The position numbers were made by a program, and so were the translations under genes. The notes under the pieces are model-generated. The model made no database searches, was not told where the DNA came from, and saw only the letters and a list, made by a program, of their open reading frames with translations. From Calycina herbarum (Eukaryota; Ascomycota; Leotiomycetes; Helotiales; Pezizellaceae), in assembly GCA_001414485.1 (NCBI GenBank), contig LLEY01000035.1, forward strand, positions 372,001-436,000: a DNA stretch of 64,000 bases. The letters run 5' to 3'. Each line of letters starts with the position of its first letter. The first letter of the stretch is position 1. This document shows, piece after piece, positions 55,401 to 64,000 of this stretch.

Positions 55401-56401
55401 TGGGGAAATAGGCTTATGAGTATATGACCCGGTCGGAGGACCGAAAACCGACCAGAGTTTCTGTTGGTATGACTTTACGTCATATTTCTGGTGCTAAATG
55501 CGGTGTATTATTTTTGTCTTGTCTTGTCTAAGTAGCTACGGAGGTCCTTCTTATATAGCTCTTTCCAGGTTACGTGAACTTAGCTATAAAGTAGTATTCA
55601 CCTGAAACGACAGTTTCATTTTGAAGAGCAAGTTTAACATATAGGCGCCTTTTTCAATAGAAGCTGGCCATTGGACGAAGGTACTTCTCTTGTACTCCGA
55701 AACTGTTATTGAACGGTTTCTCCCGATTAGTAAAGCGAAGTTCGAAGAACCTTATCAAACTTTACAATTTCTACTGAACCTTTCGAACTTTAGGTGCACC
55801 CTTGAAAGTGCAGCTTCTTTATGAACGTTGATGCTCTGGACTTCAAGTTAAAACTCTTGATTCTCGAACTGTTCATGAATGCTGAAGGTTATCTGTTACT
55901 GAAACTTTTGTTGAATCCGTGAAGAGATTCATCACACTGTGATGTGCACAGTTTGCTGTTGAGGTATTTCTGGACTTGGGATACCGATTCGCAGGGTATA
56001 TCTTCGTACCCCGATTCGCAAGATGGAACTCGATATACCAGACGGTATTGCATTCCAATTTAAAGTGAGGCGGATGACGTGAACTGGGTGGAACTTTGCG
56101 AGAGAAGAGGAGTGGGAGTGTGAAAGCCACCGAGAAGGGGAAGGCGTAGTAATGAGAGAATCGTCGGCACTAAAATGAAGGATGCGGGGGCATGTGATTT
56201 GGAAGTCTTGGAGGGGTAAAAAAGGAGTCAGTCAAAGATGGAATATCACGATGTAAAAACAGAAGGACTAAAGTTGGAAGTTGGAAAAACAAAATTAATT
56301 GACTATAAGACGAATTACTTGATAAGCCAGACTTTTGACTAAATCTTAGGCGAGTAGTCACTGGGCAAATCCCAACTCATGGCCTCCTAGCAGACAGTTA
56401 G
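52433..56401. other. 4 kb AT-rich gene-free DNA between paralogs
   Basis: No frame longer than about 85 codons and no family signature in either strand. Strongly AT-rich with ATATAAATTATATAAA-type stretches. Weakly similar short blocks recur (for example around 54008-54035 and 54235-54262, A-AAATAA-G-CGG-AAAA-TATAA), which could be remains of an old duplicated or mutated element. No LTR, transposase or helicase motif recognised. Confidence 0.5.
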
Positions 56402-58395
56402 CTATCTCTGTGTGCCATATGTTTTCTTTCTTCCACCAATTCTTCTGTGCTTTATACTCTCTTTCTCTTTCAAATATGCCTCATGCCGGGCGGTCCAGGC
56501 GTTTGTATTCTCGGCTTTTAGTGTGCCAAAAAGTTTTTTCCCCTTCTCCGTGTCCGCGAAAGCGTCGAGATTGAAGTCATCGTTTTCTCTCATTAACCAA
56601 ATCTCATCGAAGATTTTATTGAAGGTGGTCATATCATAAGTGATTATATAAGAAGCTGCAATGCTCTTCATGTTCGCACTCCAGTTCAGCAAGTCGTTTA
56701 GTCTGGGGGAGCGTTTTTCGAGAACGTATTCAGGGTTGTATCCGTACAATCTTTTGTAGTATGCTCTATTAACTCTAGGATTAAAGGGGAAGCCTTCTTC
56801 GTAGAGTAACGCGTCTGCATATGCATTACACTATATCAGATAAATGTCAGTAGCATTCGTAACAGTATTTTAAAAAGAAGCAGACTTACAGCATGAGCTG
56901 CGATGTTACCCAGCTCCTTTAACTCGGCGTCCTGATGCTCCAGTTCCTTACACTTCTCAAGAAGCCGGTTGCGTACGGGGACGCCAATCTCGACGAACGG
57001 GGCCTGCTTGGCTAAAAGTTCTTTGGCTTCACGAAGCTCCTTTTCATGTCCCCGAACGATTTCATCCAAAAGAGCGTTGTTTCCGGTTGTGGGTGGTCGA
57101 TTAGCCAATTCATTCTTCAGCTCCTCGATAGTTTGTTGAAGTTTCTTCATATTAATGGCCTCTTTCTTGAGAGCTTCAGCTTGTTTGGCTACCGTGTCTT
57201 CGTTGTCCTTGAGCATGACATTCTTGCTGTCGATCTCTTCCGTCTGCTTATTGATCTCTTGCTTTTGTCGATTGTTTTGCGCTTTTTGATTGTTGATCTC
57301 TTGTTTCTGGTTTTTGTTCTGGGTTGTCATGGCCTCTTTTGTGTTGTCCAAATCCTTTTCGAGGCCTTGGCTCTTCAATACGAGATCAGAAATCCGCTTC
57401 TGGAAATCAGCTGTTTTGCGTTTGTACTGCCATTTGAAGTCAAAGAGATTATTGTGAAATACCCCGATAATGCTGATGAGCATGCTCAGGTTATGCCTGT
57501 CTTGACTATCCACTCCATGTAGAGCCTCAACCATGTGCGCTGGCCAGGGAAGGGCTTTGAGGAAATCTGGCCCACCATCCTCTAGGCTTTCAAGAAATGA
57601 CCCATACCCTGGCTTGAGCAAGTTGCACAATATTTTTACGGCCTCGTCTCTGCTGTTTGATGTATTCTTGACAGTCCTAAGTGTATCTCCCAGGCGTTCT
57701 ATCTCCCGTGTTGCGCTCTCCACCTGTTTCGTGAGCCTTTTGATTTCGTCATTCTTCATTTCAAGGAGTTTTTTGTCGACGTTCGTTGAATTCCTGAGTT
57801 TGGTGAGCTCCAGATCCTTCTCAAGCAGCAACGCTTCGTGCTCTCCAAAATCCATAGACTCCAGCACTTTCGCCTGCTCTTTTTCATGGCCTTCATAGAG
57901 TTTGATATCTTTCGTAGCTGTATCTGCCAGACTTTTGCTCTTCTTAGGCTCCGACCTTTTCGGGGGTTCCAGGTCGACATTCAGGCTTCGAGTATCTTGC
58001 AGCTTTCGTTTTCTTTCTAATTTGGCAGCTTGCTCGCGTTGAGGTCGAGTGGTCGCGTCGAGTCTGCTTTCTGAAGGTACGGTTGATGGCATGGTTACCT
58101 GGCATTCTGACTCTGGTCGCTTCTCGCATGTTTTTTGGATGACATCCTCCCCAGCTTTGCCTTCCACTGCACATTGGAGTGCTTCCTTAGCCTCCAAGCT
58201 CCAAATTTGGGCCTTCAACCCACTAATTCTCTCCTCCAAGTCTTTCACGTGCGTGCACAACGTCTCCTCTCGCCTCGAGGAATCTTCGAGTGCCTTCGTA
58301 AGACTCTCGATCTTTTCGTTCTTCCCCTCAAGCACATCCCTCAACCGAGTACACAAGGGGCTGCGATTAGCGAGATAGTTGATAGAAGCTTGCAT
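56402..58395 (-). CDS. Coiled-coil protein, paralog B
   Basis: 644 residues from exons 58395-56890 and 56830-56402 (intron 59 nt, GTAAGT, phase 0). The N-terminal two thirds are coiled coil with Lys/Glu-rich heptads and a Gln/Asn-rich repeat (NQKQEINNQKAQNNRQKQEI). The C-terminal domain, split by the intron at the same place as in paralog A, reads LKELGNIAAHA, then CNAYADALLYEEGFPFNPR, YGYNPEYVLEKRS, LNWSANMKSIAASYIITYDM, FNKIFDEIW. A basic region KLERKRKLQ and PPKRSEPKKSK may be a nuclear signal. The coiled-coil part aligns poorly with paralog A although the first exons are equal in length. No named family and no known function. Confidence 0.75.
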
Positions 58396-60531
58396 ATTGG
58401 CTGGGAAAGTGGGGTTTCGGTTTTTAGGGATGCGAGGAGTCGTGAATCAAGGTTTCGTGCCGGCTATGCGTCGCTTTGTCTCTGGGGAGACACTGAGAGT
58501 GGTTGCTTGTGAGATGGGGTGGCTATCTTAGTCAGTTGTCGTTATTCATTTTGCAGAAACCAGTACTTGCTTTCTGCGCTCATTTTTAAGTTGTTCTTGC
58601 TGGGTTTGCTCAAAGTTCAAGATGCAGTTGATCAAGACGAGTTTTCTGAGACATTAAAATAGTCATCTCGCGCTACTTTGTTTACCGTCGTTTTGCCACT
58701 CGCTATTCACCGAGAGTTGTTGTCGCTGCAATCAAAATCGGGGTAACACCGGCTTTGTAGCTTGTCGAGTGATATCGCTGAAGTGAAAGAGGGGTGATGG
58801 AAATTAGCATTGGAGTCGTCATAACTGTATGTTTTCAAAGATATTAGCTCAAGGGTTTTGAGCTGAAACATAAGACTTACCCGGAGGTGTTAAAATACAG
58901 GAGGTTTGAGCCTGTAATAAAGGATTATTACAAACAGGACTAAAGCATCAAGAATGAATTGCTTATGAGTTTCATGAGTCGCTTTGTTAAGATAACTCAA
59001 TTGTGTGAAATCCTTAGCAAAAACCCATTGAGACGAAATATAAGTGGGACGTGAGAGTTGCAGCTAAACTTGTTCAATTTAAACCACTCTTCTCATCTAG
59101 GTGGCTTTAACAACGACCCTGGGACCCTGGGACAATTGGAATTGCCCTAGTCGTCTTTCTACTAAACACCATTTCCCCCCAAACATATTCATAAAAACAT
59201 ACAATTCAGTTAAGTCGGTTGACAAATGTTCTCAACAGCATTTGGAATTCTTCATAATAGGTATTCTAACTATCGCTTACAATTAATCGAATAAAGTAAA
59301 GCCTTCTAGAAATGTGTAATATCGCAGGTATTCAAGGAAATTTGAATGAACCCTCAATGTGGAAGGTTCAACATAACTCTTCCTGCAAATTAAACGAAGG
59401 AATAAGTTACTTTGAGAATCATGGCCATCAACCTTGGAGAGTGGCTCAATATAAGCTAGAAGTTTTGCTATCCAAGCCTGACAAACTTGTCTGGAATCCT
59501 CTTCAATGTATCAAGTCTTCTTACGTTTGACAGGCTTGTCTGGATATTGATTCCAAATGACCTTCTGGTCTTGCCAGATCATCAACCGCAAATAACAAGA
59601 GTCTTCGGGCAAACACAGTCCACGTTTACAAATCTTATGTTTATGCTAGTTTTTATCTTGGTAGGAGGGAATAATACAAACCTGGAGTCCTCCAATGCTA
59701 TTGTACACAGTGTTTGGGCTTTAGCGAGCGAACTTTATGAATGATCAATCATCAAACTCAAAAGAAATGAACCAGGGTTTTATGAAGCAACTTGACAATC
59801 ATAAACCATAATTTGGCTCTCTCGCTTGAATCACTCGCAAACTAGCCAAGTTGCTTGGTTGAGTCCTAGAGGTAATTGAAAGGAGGGCTACGACTTACAG
59901 CCTTCCTTGTTTTGCTTTTCCCTTCAAGCGAGGATTTGTGAAGCAAGCGGATGCAGATATTGACAGACCTATTATCTTGTCCGTTTCAAAGAGTAAAACA
60001 TAATATCAAGAAAGACGGGAGTTCATATACACTCCCTCACTAGGCCGTGAATTCTTTTCATGGATTCACCTTACCTCCACAAGGTCACGTTTCGCTCACG
60101 TGCCCAATAGATGAAAGTTCACTACCTATAGACTGAATCCCAGCTTTATTTAGGAATTGGGATGGCCTAGTCTTGGCCGTTTACCTGAATGGTTGATGGA
60201 TGTCAAGTTCCGGAAATTTGTTCTCGAGCTTCTAGAGTTTTCGCATCATCCAGATTCCAAAATTTGGGATGTTGCCTAACTCGATTCACTCCTCAAAAAT
60301 CAGGCGATGAACAGATCAGCTTGGGAGAAACACCACTGATAATTAGTCACCAACAAGGCTGTAGCTTGGAAACCCCTTCAAGCCTTCGGCCTCAACACTC
60401 CATCGCAAGCATAAAACCCAAAATACCACAAATCATGTCGAACTTTGTATGATGTGAACCGCTCCTGGCGTCTTCCCTTTCCACGGCCTTTCCATTATTC
60501 CTCTTCCACAACTAAACAAATAGACTGAAGC
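58396..60531. other. 2.1 kb without a convincing gene
   Basis: Short frames at 59101-59744 and 60189-60452 have no family signature or splice support. Presumably holds the promoters of the two divergent flanking genes. No RNA gene recognised. Confidence 0.5.
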
Positions 60532-61734
60532 ATGGATAGATCTAGCATCCACGAGAAACTCGCCGAAATAAGCGAGTTGGAGGAACATGTCGAGACCCTG
60601 GCCCACGAAATATCCCAGCGAACACACATCTTCCAAGAGCTCATCCATGCCATTAAAGCCACGCTCCCAATGGCTCTGCAAACCTCAAAGCCGGTGACGA
60701 GAAACGCACCCGTGGACCCATTAGAACTTCTTGCTTTGCCTAATTCGGATGTTGAGTACTGGAAAGCGGCTTGTGGGGAATATTTGGGGGGCGTCAGCGG
60801 CCAGCTTGCGACAATGATTTTCATGCTTCAAATGAAACATCTTGAAGCTGAGATGGCTTTGAAGAACAAGACGCGAGTTTTTGATGATTCATTTTCGAAG
60901 GCTCAGATTCGACGGGCAGCTCTTGAGGTATATCGAGAGCCGTCCATACTTCAACTAAGACTAGATGTTCTATCCGCGAGCGAATCTCGTGCCGAAGTTG
61001 TCAGCAAGGCAGCTACCAAAAGCGAGAATAAAGCACCGAGATTTGAGGATCTCGCATGGAAAGAACTCTGGCTGCTTGTGAGCATGGCTATCGTCGTCCT
61101 TCAGGCAAAGTATCAACATACACTCCCCTACGATCAACAAGACCAAGAAGTCATCGATAACGCAAACGAAGCCTGTCACTTTGGAACTATTCTGCAAGAC
61201 TCAACTCGCTTTCGACTCCAGCCACCAAGTCCTCAGGAGCTTTCGTGGTTCAGTGTCGGTTACGGAATCTCATATTACTCGCCCGCACTCCGGTGGTATA
61301 GCAGTATTTTTCATTCTGCGCTGGAATTGCATTATGGTGTCCAAGAAATTACTTCACATGCTGGGGGCAAGGCCCCGCCGGATGCAGAATACCGATTTTA
61401 CCAACACTTTACGCGGTTTAGAGATTCTGTTGAAGATTGGTGCAGCAAAGAATTGGAGAACCGGGACAGCGATTTGGAGGAGCACATCACGAATGATCCA
61501 TCGCTTATGCGGTTGTATCATAATATGTATGACTTTTACGTGGGGACTGCAATACCTTGGCATAACCAACAAAGGTCCCGAAATAGGTACGTATACGGTG
61601 AACCAACTTGTGCTTGATGGCTGCAGAAGATATTGGACTTAAGGCTAATTTCATGCAGCGTACAGCAGCAAACGGGAATAGATATTGGGAGAAACCTTGG
61701 GAATGGTACAGAATCAGGGGGGAATCAACAATGA
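60532..61734 (+). CDS. Hypothetical protein, helix-rich
   Basis: Predicted 376 residues from exons 60532-61586 and 61659-61734. The intron (GTACGT donor, CTAAT branch, ATGCAG acceptor) replaces the unspliced tail and is moderately supported; without it the frame ends at 61617 with 361 residues. It begins with a coiled-coil-like helix (SELEEHVETLAHEISQRTHI) and has a hydrophobic helix at residues 184-197 (LWLLVSMAIVVLQA) that is more likely buried than membrane-spanning. Other conserved-looking blocks are LALPNSDVEYWKAACGEYLGG, ELSWFSVGYGISYYSPALRWY and YRFYQHFTRFRDSVEDW. No named family recognised. Convergent with an MFS transporter. Confidence 0.6.
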
Positions 61735-61928
61735 AAGGAAAGAAGTGTGGAAAATAATTTCTAGAGAGTCTGAAGCTCAAGATCATGAGCTAAATGCTGA
61801 GTAATGATTTTTCCCCCATAGAGAGTGTTGTGTCTCAAAACCTCTTCGTATTGATGCTGCTCCCTCATGCCCCTCCTTTCCCATGCATGCGACTGTCCCA
61901 ATGGCCCAACTCGAGTAAGCTTCAATCC

Positions 61929-63525
61929 TTACTCTTCATGGGTATGCTTATCAGGATTTGGCATAAGCCACCACGAGATAAACATGGCAACAAACAAACC
62001 AATGCATATGGGATGCAAAACAAATGTTCCCACGTGCTGGGCGAGCATTCCAGTCGCGAATGGAGCAATAGCTCCACCAGAACTCCCGACACATTGTATC
62101 GCACCCAGGGCTGCCACTTGCATCTTTACGGGAACGAGGCGTTGGACAATATGTACCGAGCAAGGGGCAACCGGCCCAAGTAATAGGCCAGAAAGAGCGA
62201 CAGCGACAGAGTCTCCAGGAATTGAAGGCACAAACCAAATAAGGAGTTCGAGGATGAGAGCACCGACTGTGACGATGAAAACGAAGCGCCGTTCGCCAAT
62301 GCGATGGGCTAAAAATGAGAGTGTGAACCGACCTGGGAGTTATTAGCAACGCACAGTCGATGGGAGAGCGAATCTTTTGAAGTCATACCAACTGTTATCC
62401 CGCCCCAGAATCCACTCGTAACATACCCCACTTTACTTGGATCTCCATTTCTAAATTGTACGAGGAAACTGATGACCCAGCCCGAAATGGTCACCTCTGC
62501 ACCGACGTAGGCAAAGAAAAATAAGCCTCCAAGAACGGTTGGTTTGTTAGAGAGCAGGGTTTTCAAAGATGACCACTGTTTGTTCATCTTTTCTTTCAAT
62601 GCCACTGGTTTGGTTGAAACATCGACGGAGTGTGGAATAAGCGAGGGCATCATTGAGCCATTGTCCTTTTCGTAGCTCCAGAAAGTCCAACCACTCAGGC
62701 AGAAATTGAGTACGGCAAGCCCAAGCATCATAGCGTAGAACCGCGACCAAAGATGGCCTCTCGAGACAAGTGAGGTAGCAATCAGCGGCCCGATCGTACC
62801 TCCAATTCCGTACGAGCCTTGGTATATGCCAATCAAGGCCGTATTGTTGGCCAAATTGGCTATGAAGACCTGGCAAATTGCAAGGTTCATTGCCATTCCT
62901 ATGCCCAAGAGGAAGAAAGCCACACATACGACTGGAAAAGGTGGAGTTGCGACAAGTGCAACGTTTGCGATGGCAAGACTCGTCGAGGAAAGCATAAGAG
63001 TCTTTGCTCGCCCAATTTTGTCTGCCAGGGAGCTGATGTAGAAGGCAGCTACGATGAAACCCAAAGCATTGCACAGGAAAATGATCGAGACGGTTCCGTA
63101 GGCGATCTCGTAATGTCTATGTCCTAGTCAGAACAAGTAAAGGAGGTCATTTTTGATACGTACTTTTCTATAGAGGCCAGGAGGGCACCGGGCGCTGAGT
63201 CGTTCAGCCCGTTCCCAAAGCACGTCAGACAACTAGCCAAAACTCGGAAACGGTTTCTATACGGATTCCATATCGTTTGTTGGACCCCGTCTGCATCTTG
63301 AATGTGCTCGCCCGAGACTCGACGAGAGATGGTATCCCCTTCGTAGGGAGTCTGCGCACCGCTTGGTGGCATAGAGGACATCTCGAGATCTATCTCGCTG
63401 TCGACTGTGCGGTAAGACACATGGGCTGTCTTTTTGGGACGCTCGGGAGCGATTGGTGATTCTGGAGAAATCATATTCTCATTTACCGAAACCGGAAAAA
63501 TCATGGTGGTAGTTGAGGAAGCCAT
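61929..63525 (-). CDS. Major facilitator superfamily transporter
   Basis: Predicted 497-residue plasma-membrane transporter with about 12 membrane helices. Exons are 63525-63164, 63116-62389 and 62332-61929, introns 47 and 56 nt, phases consistent. A 90-residue hydrophilic N-terminus precedes RVLASCLTCFGNGLNDSAPG. The loop 2-3 MFS signature is present (ADKIGRAKTLML). Following helices include LAICQVFIANLA, YQGSYGIGGTIGPLIATSLV, LGGLFFFAYVGAEVTISGW, SGFWGGITVGRFTLSFLAHRIGERR (the second MFS signature), LLGPVAPCSVHIV and LFVAMFISWWLMP. The pattern resembles the fungal Bsc6/fucose-permease-like group, probably sugar or small organic solute, but this is inference. All parts are intact. Confidence 0.9.
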
Positions 63526-64000
63526 GATGTGTAATTGTTGGCCTCACAAAAAGACAATATAAAGAACATTCAAACTTCAGAATAAGGTGTAAAGCTTGTA
63601 TTAAAGTAAGAAAATCCATCCCACTTTTCTTTTCTCACCGGTTTTTCCCATGTGGCAATTTTTATGGGGAACAAGAGCTTGATGAGTTGGTCGTCATTTT
63701 CCTGGTGGTCAAACCAGCCCCGCCAATCAGCCTTGGAGATGGGTCCTGAGTCGCTCTTTCCACGGATCCATATATGAAGTCGTATTAGACAATTCTCGGC
63801 AATAAATGCAGCGAATTGAGCTTCATCAGAAAGATAGTATGGCAGGTGTAGCTTGCAGCTTGCAGCTTGCAGAGACTGCGTCAAGCGGAGGAATGTCGTC
63901 CACACAGACCCGCGATTAAGAAGCCAGTGGGGAGGCTTGCATTGGCATGCATGGCTGGGGGCAGCGGAACGGCCCCGAGAAGCTTTCTTTCTGTTTTCAA
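63526..64000. other. Window end, no supported gene
   Basis: A minus-strand frame at 63570-63905 has no ATG and no family signature. A short GCTTGCA repeat occurs at 63850-63870. The promoter of the MFS gene should lie in the first part. Confidence 0.5.

Noticed and set aside
59101..59744. Three short plus-strand frames between 59.1 and 59.7 kb
   Set aside because: No motif, no shared splicing, and composition like the flanking non-coding DNA.
63570..63905. 111-codon minus-strand frame at the window end
   Set aside because: It has no ATG, a stop a few codons upstream and no recognisable motif.

Overview
The window looks like nuclear DNA of a filamentous ascomycete (Pezizomycotina; a leotiomycete would fit, but that is inference). 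Introns are short (43-103 nt in nearly all models, GT-AG, with CTAAC/CTGAC-like branch sites). The gene families are typical of such fungi: HET and 2EXR proteins, Zn2Cys6 regulators, several P450s, and a UbiD/UbiX phenylacrylic-acid decarboxylase pair. Some relics carry C-to-T type nonsense changes, as expected after repeat-induced point mutation.

Layout. 1-5 kb: a 5'-truncated cytochrome P450, an F-box protein and a second, complete P450. 5.6-10.1 kb is a decayed zone: a broken HET gene, a 2EXR gene with one frameshift, and an N-terminal P450 relic with three stops. 10.9-12.9 kb: a conserved hypothetical gene followed by a pentapeptide-like/F-box-like frame that contains no methionine. 13.1-18.8 kb is the clearest functional unit: a ferulate/phenylacrylate decarboxylase (FDC1), its flavin prenyltransferase (PAD1) and a Zn2Cys6 regulator, all on the minus strand. 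20-26.5 kb holds three lineage-specific low-complexity proteins. 27-33.5 kb has SEC72, a small His-rich protein, a secreted PAF-acetylhydrolase-like enzyme and a divergent Zn2Cys6 regulator. 33.7-39.2 kb holds two adjacent members of an unnamed small family (one interrupted by a stop) and a second pentapeptide/F-box-like gene. 40.7-47.8 kb has an O-methyltransferase, tRNA-Met(CAT), a NIPA-type magnesium transporter and a WDR70-type WD40 protein. 50.4-58.4 kb holds two paralogous coiled-coil genes separated by 4 kb of AT-rich gene-free DNA. 60.5-63.5 kb has a hypothetical protein and an MFS transporter.

How the parts work together. PAD1 makes prenylated FMN, which FDC1 needs for decarboxylation of aromatic and sorbic-type acids, and the neighbouring Zn2Cys6 protein is the natural regulator. 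The DNA upstream of all three genes carries tandem arrays built on the same TCCGAG/CTCGGA core, with different periods: 14 bp at FDC1, 16 bp at PAD1 and 12 bp at the regulator. This is the most striking undescribed signal here and suggests an autoregulated regulon with multi-copy operators. A second theme is local expansion of unnamed families: the pentapeptide/F-box-like pair, a three-member 'LLLL-RY' family, and a coiled-coil pair with the same intron position and equal first-exon length.
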